Assembly (NCBI GenBank): GCA_017646185.1
Contig: JAGCNA010000206.1
Coordinates: 1-5,246, forward strand
Direction of reading: 5' to 3'
Length of the DNA stretch: 5,246 nt
Source: Clostridia bacterium
Lineage (GTDB): Bacteria; Bacillota; Clostridia; Oscillospirales; CAG-382
Notes under the pieces: model-generated
The model's database searches: none
What the model saw: only the letters and a program-made list of their open reading frames with translations
What the model was told of the DNA's origin: nothing
Position numbers and translations under genes: made by a program
Shown: positions 1 to 5,246 of the stretch, one piece after another
Layout of the letters: each line of letters opens with the position of its first letter
How positions within the stretch are numbered: the stretch's first letter is position 1

Positions 1-1
1 C

Positions 2-205
2 CCCAGTCTTGTGAAGAATTCCGTTATTGGTGGAGTAATTGGTGTTGTTTTGGCGGTGATTGCGATTGCTGTCCAGATGGTGTTGGACAAGCGTATCAAG
101 AGCGAAGAAGACCTGATGAAGCTTTATCCGATCCCGGTTTTGGGTAAGATTCCGGATATGAGTTTGTCCAGAGAAAAACACGGCAAGAAGAAGGAAAGAC
201 GGTGA
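2..205 (+). CDS. Wzz/CpsC/YveK-type chain-length regulator, C-terminal fragment
   Basis: This is the last 67 codons of a gene that begins upstream of the window. The frame is open from base 2 (PSL) and continues through a GTG at 11, which is an internal Val codon rather than a start. The visible part holds the second membrane helix (VIGGVIGVVLAVIAIAVQMVL) and then a short cytoplasmic tail with the family signature LDKRIKSEEDL...YPIPVLGKIP, ending in a very basic KHGKKKERR. In Firmicutes, proteins of this kind (CpsC, CapA, YveK) control polysaccharide chain length, and their cytoplasmic tail activates a separate tyrosine kinase. The kinase gene follows directly and overlaps the stop codon by 4 nt, which fits a translationally coupled pair. 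The family call is firm; which polysaccharide it serves cannot be seen. Confidence 0.9.
   Translation, partial: PSLVKNSVIGGVIGVVLAVIAIAVQMVLDKRIKSEEDLMKLYPIPVLGKIPDMSLSREKHGKKKERR
191..201 (+). promoter_or_regulatory. RBS favouring the GTG start of the tyrosine kinase
   Basis: AAGGA at 191-195 lies 6 nt before the GTG at 202, inside the end of the upstream gene. The alternative in-frame ATG at 211 would be about 15 nt away, which is too far for this site. That favours the GTG start and a GTGA stop/start overlap. Without start-site data the choice is likely but not certain. Confidence 0.5.
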
Positions 206-921
206 GAAGTATGGCTACGTTTGCAAAAAATTCGGTTACGAACACAGAAGCCGCAAGCCGTCGACAGGTCTTGTCGGCCAGCAGCAGTTTTGTGGAAATT
301 GAAGCATACAAAACACTGCGTACCAATATTCAATTTACGCTGCGCGGTGAGGGCTGCAAAAAGATCTGTATCACCAGCAGCGCTTCCGGCGAGGGCAAGA
401 GCATTACCATTTTGAACCTGGCGATCTCCCTTGCAGAAGTGGGAAAGAAGGTTTTGCTGATTGATGCAGATCTGCGTCGTCCGGCAATTGCACGGCTGCT
501 CAGAGAGCCTTCCTCCATTGGTCTGACCAATGTTTTGGCAGAAATTGTAACACCCCAGGAAGCAATCCACAAAGATGTATATCCCAACCTGGATATTATT
601 TTTTCCGGGGAGATTCCCCCCAATCCGTTGGAACTGCTCAACGGTGCGCCTATGGAAAAGCTGATCGCTGAAATGTCGGAATCCTATGACTATATCCTGG
701 TGGACACACCTCCTGCAGCGGTGGTATCCGATGCTTGCGTGGTGGCAAACCTTTTGGATGGCGTGCTGTTTTTGGTGCGCAGCGGCCGGAGCAATAAAGA
801 CGATGTCAAGCAAGCACTTAGCAGTCTGCAGCTGATCGGCGCCAGAATTCTTGGCTTTGTTCTCAATGGTGTAGTGATAGACCCCAGCAAAAAGTACTAC
901 AAGTATTACGATAAGAAATAA
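202..921 (+). CDS. CpsD/CapB-family bacterial tyrosine kinase (BY-kinase)
   Basis: This is a 239-residue cytoplasmic autokinase that would act with the upstream Wzz-type membrane adaptor to control capsule or exopolysaccharide polymerisation and export. The visible motifs in order are: the oligomerisation-type segment EAYKTLRTNIQF (residues 34-45); Walker A SASGEGKS (60-67, Lys66); Walker A' VLLIDADLRRP (84-94, Asp88 and Asp90); the family PPNPLELL (139-146); Walker B YILVDTPP (164-171, Asp168); and a C-terminal tyrosine cluster KKYYKYYDKK (Tyr232, 233, 235, 236), the usual autophosphorylation region. The length matches the stand-alone Firmicute type, which lacks a fused membrane domain. The EX2RX2R motif of this family reads E34-K37-R40, a conservative Arg-to-Lys change. 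The motif set separates it from MinD/ParA relatives, which lack the tyrosine tail. Start chosen at GTG 202; ATG 211 would shorten it by three residues. Confidence 0.93.
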   Translation: MRSMATFAKNSVTNTEAASRRQVLSASSSFVEIEAYKTLRTNIQFTLRGEGCKKICITSSASGEGKSITILNLAISLAEVGKKVLLIDADLRRPAIARLLREPSSIGLTNVLAEIVTPQEAIHKDVYPNLDIIFSGEIPPNPLELLNGAPMEKLIAEMSESYDYILVDTPPAAVVSDACVVANLLDGVLFLVRSGRSNKDDVKQALSSLQLIGARILGFVLNGVVIDPSKKYYKYYDKK

Positions 922-935
922 GTTAGAGGAATTTT

Positions 936-1211
936 ATGAAACAGAATTCTGCTTTTTTACTCCGAGAAGTGGCAGGGACCCTGGTAATCGTGCCGGTGGG
1001 AAAGGCAGCTGCTGAATTTTCCGGTATGATCACCCTCAATGCCACAAGTGCCTACCTTTGGCAGCTGCTGGAAACAGAGCAAACCGTACAAACGCTTACC
1101 GATGCGCTGGTTGCTCGTTATGAGGTGCAGCAGTCCAAAGCCCAGCAAGATGTAGAAAGCTTTGTAAGCAAGCTGAAGCTGGTTGGCGCGATTACAGAGG
1201 ATGCCCAGTAA
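936..1211 (+). CDS. PqqD family protein (RRE-like peptide-binding fold)
   Basis: This is a 91-residue protein, the normal length for the PqqD family. An N-terminal beta segment (LREVAGTLVIVPVG, 9-22) is followed by the hallmark MITLNATSAYLWQLLE (31-46), which corresponds to the family's LN-x-(T/S)-(A/G)-x-x-(I/L)-W-x-L-L pattern. A winged-helix part follows (TVQTLTDALVARY, then DVESFVSKLKLVGAI, 72-86). Proteins with this fold bind leader peptides in RiPP pathways. A subset sits next to HPr kinase-related proteins in exopolysaccharide/exosortase loci, where the partner is unclear. Here the HprK-like gene follows after 33 nt, and the window holds no radical SAM enzyme or obvious precursor peptide. 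The start is supported by AGAGGA at 925-930, 5 nt upstream of the ATG. Its cargo is unknown, so the RRE role is inference from the fold. Confidence 0.85.
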   Translation: MKQNSAFLLREVAGTLVIVPVGKAAAEFSGMITLNATSAYLWQLLETEQTVQTLTDALVARYEVQQSKAQQDVESFVSKLKLVGAITEDAQ

Positions 1212-1244
1212 TTACTGAAAAAACGAAAAACAGAGGTTCTTCCT

Positions 1245-1940
1245 ATGAAACGGTACGCAATTGCGCAGCTGCAAGTGGATATGGATGTTTCCGGACGGAC
1301 GCTGCAGCAGGCAGAACCCTATGCATGTGAGGCGGAAGGTCCGGCGGACATTATCCTGACTTGCGATATTGGAAGGATTATGGAGCTCAATCCGCAGCTG
1401 CCCAATGAAGAGGTGGCGGAGTATTTGGGAATGGGCGCGGCTTTTGCCCGGGAACTTTTGGCCTTTCAGGGCACTTATCTGCACGCATCTGCAGTAATTC
1501 TGGACGGGAAGGCATACCTGTTTTCTGCGCCCAGCGGTACCGGGAAATCTACCCATACGGAAAAATGGTGCCGGCTTTTTGGCGCTACATATTTAAATGA
1601 CGATAAACCTGCGCTGCGTCTGGTGGACGGTGTCTGGATGGCCTACGGCACTCCCTGGTCAGGAAAGCACGATCTGTCTGATCCCAAAGGCGTGCCTTTG
1701 GGCGGCATCGCTTTTTTGCGTCGCGGACAGGAAAATTCTATCAGGAGATTGCCTTCTAAAGAGGCAATTCCCAGGTTTATGAGTCAATCCCTCTGGCGGG
1801 TTTCCCAGCAAGCACAAATGGAAAAGCAGCTGATGCTGGCAGACAGCATCTTACGCCAGATCCCCATCTGGGAGCTTACCTGCCGCAACGATGATGATGC
1901 GGCCAGGGTCGCCCGGGAAGCAATGCTCGGTACGATTTAA
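1245..1940 (+). CDS. HPr kinase/phosphorylase-related P-loop protein (PEPCK-like fold)
   Basis: This 231-residue protein resembles the C-terminal catalytic domain of HPr kinase/phosphorylase but lacks the usual N-terminal HprK domain. Its order matches the family: LHASAVILDGKAYLFSAPSG leads into the Walker A core PSGTGKST (96-103, Lys101), with His80 at the place of the HprK catalytic histidine. An acidic pair follows in LNDDKP (Asp119, Asp120), then GTPWSGK (135-141), and a C-terminal IPIWELTCRND (206-216) like the P-(V/I)-(Y/W)-x-L-x-C segment of this subgroup. The first 75 or so residues look like the subgroup's own cap. Related proteins include the HprK-related kinases paired with PqqD proteins in exopolysaccharide loci and the lasso-peptide serine kinases. 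The substrate here is unknown; HPr is unlikely given the missing domain and the context. RBS GAGG at 1233-1236. Confidence 0.85.
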   Translation: MKRYAIAQLQVDMDVSGRTLQQAEPYACEAEGPADIILTCDIGRIMELNPQLPNEEVAEYLGMGAAFARELLAFQGTYLHASAVILDGKAYLFSAPSGTGKSTHTEKWCRLFGATYLNDDKPALRLVDGVWMAYGTPWSGKHDLSDPKGVPLGGIAFLRRGQENSIRRLPSKEAIPRFMSQSLWRVSQQAQMEKQLMLADSILRQIPIWELTCRNDDDAARVAREAMLGTI

Positions 1941-1952
1941 GGGGGAGAAGCG

Positions 1953-2417
1953 ATGGAAAAACAAGTGATCCCCATGCAGTCGCTGATGCAGCTGCTGCAG
2001 GTACAGCTGCAGGAAGGCGGCAGAGCCAACCTGACAGTTACCGGCTACAGTATGCACCCGCTTCTTCGTAATCGAAGAGACAGCGTTGTGTTAGTGCCGC
2101 CCGGCAAGCAGAAAAAAGGCGACATTATTTTATATCGCAGAGAAAGCGGCCAGTTCGTGCTGCATCGCATTATTCAGCAGGAGCAGCAACACTACATCTG
2201 CAGTGGAGATAATCAGGTGATGCGTGAGCCGGTAACCCGGGAGCAGATCCTGGCTGTCGTGGATGGATTTACCAGAAAAGGCAAAAGTTACTCTCTGGAC
2301 CATCCGGGTTACCGTGTGTACACCTGGATGTGGGTGGAACTATTTGCTTTGCGTAAGTATTATTTGTTTATACGCAGGCATTTGGCCCGATTCATGAAAC
2401 ATTTTAGGAGGACATAG
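1953..2417 (+). CDS. S24/S26 (signal peptidase I-like) serine peptidase family protein
   Basis: This 154-residue protein has the signal peptidase/LexA-type catalytic fold. Visible parts are TVTGYSMHPLLR (28-39), the box B nucleophile motif with Ser33; KKGDIILYRR (54-63), a beta segment typical of box C; VLHRI (69-73), where His71 replaces the lysine of classical bacterial signal peptidases, as in the ER/SipW type; and CSGDNQ (83-88), the box E GDN motif with Asp86. It lacks the N-terminal membrane anchor usual in signal peptidase I. The C-terminal third is basic and rich in aromatics (YTWMWVELFALRKYYLF), so peripheral membrane binding is possible. The strong RBS GGGGGAG (1941-1947) fits the ATG. 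Both catalytic residues are present, so activity is plausible but unproven. A candidate substrate is the surface protein encoded 2 nt downstream; that link is inference. Confidence 0.85.
   Translation: MEKQVIPMQSLMQLLQVQLQEGGRANLTVTGYSMHPLLRNRRDSVVLVPPGKQKKGDIILYRRESGQFVLHRIIQQEQQHYICSGDNQVMREPVTREQILAVVDGFTRKGKSYSLDHPGYRVYTWMWVELFALRKYYLFIRRHLARFMKHFRRT
2406..2411 (+). promoter_or_regulatory. Perfect AGGAGG ribosome binding site
   Basis: AGGAGG sits 8 nt before the ATG at 2420 and lies inside the last codons of the upstream peptidase gene. It points to strong, possibly coupled translation of the acidic-repeat surface protein. Confidence 0.75.
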
Positions 2418-2419
2418 AA

Positions 2420-3034
2420 ATGGAACTGAAGGACGGAAGAAAGAAATTTTATCTGATTGCTCTGGGCGTAGTCGCACTTGTGCTGATTTGCGTGCTTTTA
2501 GCAGGTCTTTTGGATGGTCACTGGCCCTGGGACAATGACCGGGATATGGGCGGCGGTTACACCGGCAGCACCACCACCGAAACCACTACCGAAACTACCG
2601 GCGACGGGCTGGATATGGATGTAGACGACGATGAGAAAGACGACGACTTTGGCGTGATCGATTTTGAGGATCTTCTCGATGGCGATGCCGGCAAGGCTGA
2701 CGACAACAAAGACGACAACAAAGACGATAACAAAGACGACGACAAGGACGATAACAAGGACGACGACAAGGACGATAACAAGGACGACAACAAAGACGAT
2801 AACAAAGACGATAACAACGACGACAACAACGAGAATAACATTCCCGCTGAGACCGTTGCTACAACCACCAAGGCTCCCGAGACTACAAAGGCAGCTGAAA
2901 CTACTGCAGCAGCTACCACCGCGGCAGCAGAGGAGAAGAGCGGATGCGGCTCTACCATCGGTATTGCATCTCTCGCAGTTCTCGCAGTTGCCGGCGGAGT
3001 AACTTTCGTTGCAACTAAGAAAAAAGAAGACTGA
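2420..3034 (+). CDS. Two-TM surface protein with DDNK repeats and GCGS-TM-KKKED tail
   Basis: I do not recognise a named family for this 204-residue protein. Residues 1-9 are basic, followed by a hydrophobic helix (about 10-31) without a lipobox. Next come a Thr-rich linker (49-60), an acidic stretch (63-90) and eleven tandem tetrapeptides of DDNK, DDDK or DDNN type (94-137). A second Thr/Ala-rich linker follows (146-170). The end holds GCGS (175-178), a hydrophobic helix (179-198) and the basic tail KKKED. The order of short motif, TM helix and basic tail resembles tripartite C-terminal sorting signals, but no LPXTG motif is present. Predicted topology is both ends cytoplasmic with a charged, probably disordered loop outside. 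The loop could bind cations or hold the protein near the wall or a polysaccharide; none of this can be proved here. As last gene of the run, it could be the cell-surface client of the upstream peptidase. Confidence 0.8.
   Translation: MELKDGRKKFYLIALGVVALVLICVLLAGLLDGHWPWDNDRDMGGGYTGSTTTETTTETTGDGLDMDVDDDEKDDDFGVIDFEDLLDGDAGKADDNKDDNKDDNKDDDKDDNKDDDKDDNKDDNKDDNKDDNNDDNNENNIPAETVATTTKAPETTKAAETTAAATTAAAEEKSGCGSTIGIASLAVLAVAGGVTFVATKKKED
2699..2830 (+). repeat. Eleven in-frame 12-bp tandem repeats (DDNK type)
   Basis: There are eleven consecutive 12-bp units of the form GAC-GAY-RAC-AAR, encoding in order DDNK three times, DDDK, DDNK, DDDK, DDNK three times and DDNN twice. Units differ mainly at synonymous positions (GAC/GAT, AAA/AAG) and at N/D or K/N replacements. 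Gain or loss of a unit by slippage would keep the reading frame, so the loop length could vary between strains. Confidence 0.95.
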
Positions 3035-3043
3035 TTTGATATA

Positions 3044-3059
3044 AAGATCATTTGATCTT
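3044..3059 (+). other. Small AT-rich inverted repeat after the operon
   Basis: AAGATCA (3044-3050) and TGATCTT (3053-3059) form a perfect 7-bp inverted repeat starting 10 nt after the stop codon at 3032-3034. The bases that follow (CTTATCCTT) are only partly T-rich. It may contribute to transcript end formation together with the stronger hairpin just downstream, but by itself it is weak. Confidence 0.35.
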
Positions 3060-3063
3060 CTTA

Positions 3064-3095
3064 TCCTTGCCGCCCATATTTATGGGCGGCGGGGA
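3064..3095 (+). terminator. Strong GC-rich hairpin, likely operon end, without U-tract
   Basis: GCCGCCCATA (3069-3078) and TATGGGCGGC (3081-3090) are perfect reverse complements. The stem extends outward by two G.U wobbles and three further pairs (TCC/GGA), giving about 15 pairs in + strand RNA. The wobbles would be A/C mismatches in the opposite transcript, so the extended stem is best formed in the + direction, matching the upstream operon. The sequence after it is GGAGT and then A-rich rather than U-rich, so it is not a standard intrinsic terminator. It could instead stabilise the 3' end or act with a termination factor. Confidence 0.5.
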
Positions 3096-3143
3096 GTAAA
3101 AAAATAAAAAGTGTCTCTTACCGATTTGTAAGTGCGTGCATTG

Positions 3144-3181
3144 TGCGCCCGTTATAGATAAAGCGTTTATTAACGGACGTG
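3144..3181 (+). other. Bulged stem-loop in the intergenic region
   Basis: CCGTTA (3149-3154) pairs with TAACGG (3171-3176), and inside it ATAAA (3158-3162) pairs with TTTAT (3166-3170) around a GCG loop. TAG (3155-3157) is left as a one-sided bulge. A C/A mismatch below the stem is followed by two more GC pairs and possible wobbles. It lies about 70 nt before the lipoprotein gene. It could be a 5' UTR structure or a protein-binding inverted repeat; I do not recognise it as a known riboswitch. Confidence 0.35.
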
Positions 3182-3236
3182 AAATGGTCGCCCTTACGGT
3201 TTATGGGCAATCGATTACATTTTATCAAGGGATAAA

Positions 3237-3242
3237 AGGAGG
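3237..3242 (+). promoter_or_regulatory. AGGAGG ribosome binding site of the lipoprotein gene
   Basis: A perfect AGGAGG lies 6 nt before the ATG at 3249. It fixes that start, which is also followed at once by a lipoprotein signal peptide. Confidence 0.8.
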
Positions 3243-3248
3243 CACTAA

Positions 3249-5246
3249 ATGAAACTCAAAAGACTTATAGCACTTGTACTTGCAGTGATATTCTGCTTAT
3301 CTGCTTTAGCTTCATGTTCCAAAAAAGATGGGAACGGTGAAGAGAGTACCTCAAGCGTTGAAGAGCCTTTGACTGACAATTTGAAAAATTACACTATAAT
3401 TCGAAGCGAATCGCAGTTGGACATTGCCAGTACTTGTATGAAGCTTTCAAATGCTATCGGCACACTTGTTGGTGATAAGATCAACGTAAAAAATGACGAA
3501 GCTGTTGCACCTGACGACAACGCGTACGAGATACTTGTCGGCGATACCAACCGTACACAGACGGCTGAAGCCAAGGCAAAGCTCGAGGGATTATCTTATT
3601 CTATAACCAAAACAGGCAATAAGATAGTTATAGTAGCTTCAAACTTTTTGATACTTCAGGACGCAGTCGACTACTTTATAGCCAATATGAAGAAGCTTGA
3701 CGACGGAACGTATGAGTATCCCACCGATCATAGCGATAAGGGATATTCGGTAATCGACCTCGTTTCTAACGGCAAAGCAAATTACAATATAGTTTTCACG
3801 GACTTCTATAACAACATAAATATGCACACCGACTCCGCAAGAGACGAGTTCGGCTTTACGAGAACAAAGGTAAAGGATTTTGCCGCTGAACTTAAAGCTT
3901 TGACGGGTGTGTCCTTTGGATACTATGCGCAAAACATGATGTCTGATTTCAATAAAGAGATAATCGTAGGTAAGCTTAACGGTGACACGAACGATTATTT
4001 TGAGTATCACGAAAGCGGTGTGTATCTCAAGGACGGAGATATTTATATCTACGGTCACAACCACGAGGGAATCGAATTTGCACTCGAAAACTTCCTTTCG
4101 AGAGTAGCTCTTTACAATAAGATAGAAAAGGATAAGTACAGTATCCTTTGCACTACCAATGGCTACAAGTTCAGCAATAGCTCCATTCAGTACGATATTC
4201 CGCTCCCCAAGAACGTTCAGTATGAGGGCGCGTATACCGCGGCAAATAACGGAATCTATTTCGTTTACGAAAAAGCGTCTTTGGATCTCTTCGAGAGATA
4301 TTGTGACGATCTTAAAGCAGCTGGATTTACCCATTATTTCAACAGAAAAGCATCTACCAACTACTTTGCAGGATTCTATAAGGGTGACGATGCGGCTTGG
4401 ATATATTATATCGACGACCGCAAGGAGCTTAGAATAGTATTTGAGACGTATCAGCCTCTCCCGAATATCGAGACGAAAGGTCCTAAGGTTCAGGACGCTT
4501 ACGTAACGCAGATTGCCGTTTCTTACAGTAGCGAGCAACCCATATCCGACAAAACTTATGATGGCGGCGGAATGGGATATATAATAGGTCTTGAAGACGG
4601 AAGATATGTCATCATTGACGGAAACCAGACCGCTCTTAATACCGAGGATACGAAAAACAGACAGGCAAAAGAGTATTATGATTATCTCAAGAACAACAAT
4701 AAGCACCCCTCGGGTAAGATAATTATCGCGGCTTGGATAATTACACACGGACACTGCGACCATTACAGAAACTTCGAGCATTTCGGTAAGACCTACGGCT
4801 CACAGGTAGAGTGTCAGTATATCATTCATAATCTTCCTACCGAGCTTTCTCTTTGGGGAGCAGGTAACGTTGACGACTATTATTTGAAAAATCACCAAAA
4901 GATAGACGGAGCCTTTAAGGGCGCAACGGTTTACACCGTTCATACGGGTTATTCTGCAACCATCGGCGGTGTATTCCTTGAGTTCATGAGCACTTATGAG
5001 GACTTGTATAACAACAACGATCTTGTTTCTTACACGACCGACCCCTCTGAACCCAACTCGCTTGACGAGATGAACGATACCTCGGTAACCTTCCGCTTTA
5101 CGTTCAATAAGGGCAAGAACGACGAGGTCAAGGTCTTCTTCCTTGGAGATAACTATTACGCGCACGGTGAGAGACTTGCTTCTATGTGGAACGAGTCGTA
5201 TTTGAGATCCACCATCGTTCAGGTTGCGCACCACGGCTGGAATAAC
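3249..5246 (+). CDS. Secreted lipoprotein with ComEC-like metallo-beta-lactamase domain (3' partial)
   Basis: The frame is open for 666 codons to the window edge, with no stop seen. A lipoprotein signal peptide (MKLKRLIALVLAVIFCLSAL, then lipobox LASC, Cys23) places it on the outer face of the membrane. Residues about 47-155 and 178-300 look like two related alpha/beta modules. Each has a helix, a YEILVGDTNR or KEIIVGKLNGD segment, then a strand pair and a helix, recalling the N-terminal domains of some glycoside hydrolases. A middle domain (about 316-400) is unrecognised. The C-terminal part is a metallo-beta-lactamase fold: GGGMGYIIGLEDGRYVIIDG (439-458), THGHCDH (His500, His502, Asp504, His505), FFLGDN (630-635, Asp634) and VAHHG (659-663). 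The last pattern fits ComEC-type hydrolases acting on phosphodiesters or similar bonds. The substrate is unknown. Codon use (frequent ATA and CTT) differs from the upstream genes. Confidence 0.85.
   Translation, partial: MKLKRLIALVLAVIFCLSALASCSKKDGNGEESTSSVEEPLTDNLKNYTIIRSESQLDIASTCMKLSNAIGTLVGDKINVKNDEAVAPDDNAYEILVGDTNRTQTAEAKAKLEGLSYSITKTGNKIVIVASNFLILQDAVDYFIANMKKLDDGTYEYPTDHSDKGYSVIDLVSNGKANYNIVFTDFYNNINMHTDSARDEFGFTRTKVKDFAAELKALTGVSFGYYAQNMMSDFNKEIIVGKLNGDTNDYFEYHESGVYLKDGDIYIYGHNHEGIEFALENFLSRVALYNKIEKDKYSILCTTNGYKFSNSSIQYDIPLPKNVQYEGAYTAANNGIYFVYEKASLDLFERYCDDLKAAGFTHYFNRKASTNYFAGFYKGDDAAWIYYIDDRKELRIVFETYQPLPNIETKGPKVQDAYVTQIAVSYSSEQPISDKTYDGGGMGYIIGLEDGRYVIIDGNQTALNTEDTKNRQAKEYYDYLKNNNKHPSGKIIIAAWIITHGHCDHYRNFEHFGKTYGSQVECQYIIHNLPTELSLWGAGNVDDYYLKNHQKIDGAFKGATVYTVHTGYSATIGGVFLEFMSTYEDLYNNNDLVSYTTDPSEPNSLDEMNDTSVTFRFTFNKGKNDEVKVFFLGDNYYAHGERLASMWNESYLRSTIVQVAHHGWNN

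Noticed and set aside
11..205. Small 64-residue membrane protein starting at GTG 11
   Set aside because: The frame is open to the window edge and the residues match the C-terminal TM and tail of Wzz-type proteins, so it is a partial larger gene.
124..813. 229-codon open frame on the minus strand
   Set aside because: Antisense to the BY-kinase with all its motifs on the + strand; the protein is Cys/His-rich and without domain logic.
936..2417. Lasso-peptide biosynthetic cluster
   Set aside because: A PqqD-like protein, an HprK-like kinase and a peptidase are suggestive, but there is no asparagine synthetase-like cyclase, no transglutaminase-like B2 protease and no precursor peptide in the window.
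2664..3002. Thr/Lys-repeat open frame in another + frame
   Set aside because: Off-frame reading of the same tandem repeat inside the surface protein gene.
2557..3051. Ser/Leu-repeat protein on the minus strand across the DDNK repeat
   Set aside because: The SSLLSSLLS pattern is just the antisense reading of the 12-bp repeat.
3194..3221. Possible promoter TTACGG-16-TACATT before the lipoprotein gene
   Set aside because: Only 2 of 6 and 4 of 6 bases fit the sigma-A consensus, and other placements in the gap are equally poor.
3639..4781. 380-codon open frame on the minus strand
   Set aside because: It lies fully antisense to the lipoprotein/MBL frame, which has a clear signal peptide, RBS and catalytic motifs. 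The antisense protein shows no domain and is explained by codon bias of the + strand gene.
4800..5234. 144-codon open frame on the minus strand
   Set aside because: Antisense to the conserved MBL domain, without recognisable motifs; same codon-bias artefact.

Overview
The window suggests a Gram-positive, gut-type Clostridia genome, most likely near Oscillospiraceae/Ruminococcaceae. The reasons are a split Wzz-type adaptor and BY-kinase pair as in Firmicute capsule loci, strong AGGAGG-type ribosome binding sites, a Firmicute-style lipoprotein signal, and surface proteins with Thr-rich linkers ending in a GCGS-TM-KKKED tail. The exact taxon cannot be read from the sequence. All supported genes lie on the + strand.

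Region 1 (1-3034) looks like one tightly packed operon. In order it holds: the 3' end of a Wzz/CpsC/YveK-type polysaccharide chain-length regulator; a CpsD/CapB-type bacterial tyrosine kinase; a small PqqD-family (RRE-fold) protein; an HPr kinase/phosphorylase-related P-loop protein; an S24/S26 signal-peptidase-like protein; and a two-TM surface protein with eleven 12-bp repeats encoding DDNK-type tetrapeptides. Gene spacing is a 4-nt overlap, then 14, 33, 12 and 2 nt. The first two genes point to exopolysaccharide or capsule assembly. The next three resemble the PqqD plus HprK-related kinase sets found beside exopolysaccharide/exosortase and some RiPP loci. The last protein could be a cell-surface client of the neighbouring peptidase; that link is inference.

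Region 2 (3035-3248) is a 214-nt intergenic stretch. It holds two hairpins near the operon end, a bulged stem-loop near 3144-3181, and a strong RBS for the next gene. I found no convincing promoter.

Region 3 (3249-5246) is one open frame that runs off the window: a secreted lipoprotein of at least 666 residues. It has two similar N-terminal alpha/beta modules, a middle domain and a C-terminal ComEC-like metallo-beta-lactamase domain. Its codon choice (many ATA and CTT codons) differs from Region 1, so it is probably an independent unit, a later acquisition, or less likely an assembly join.
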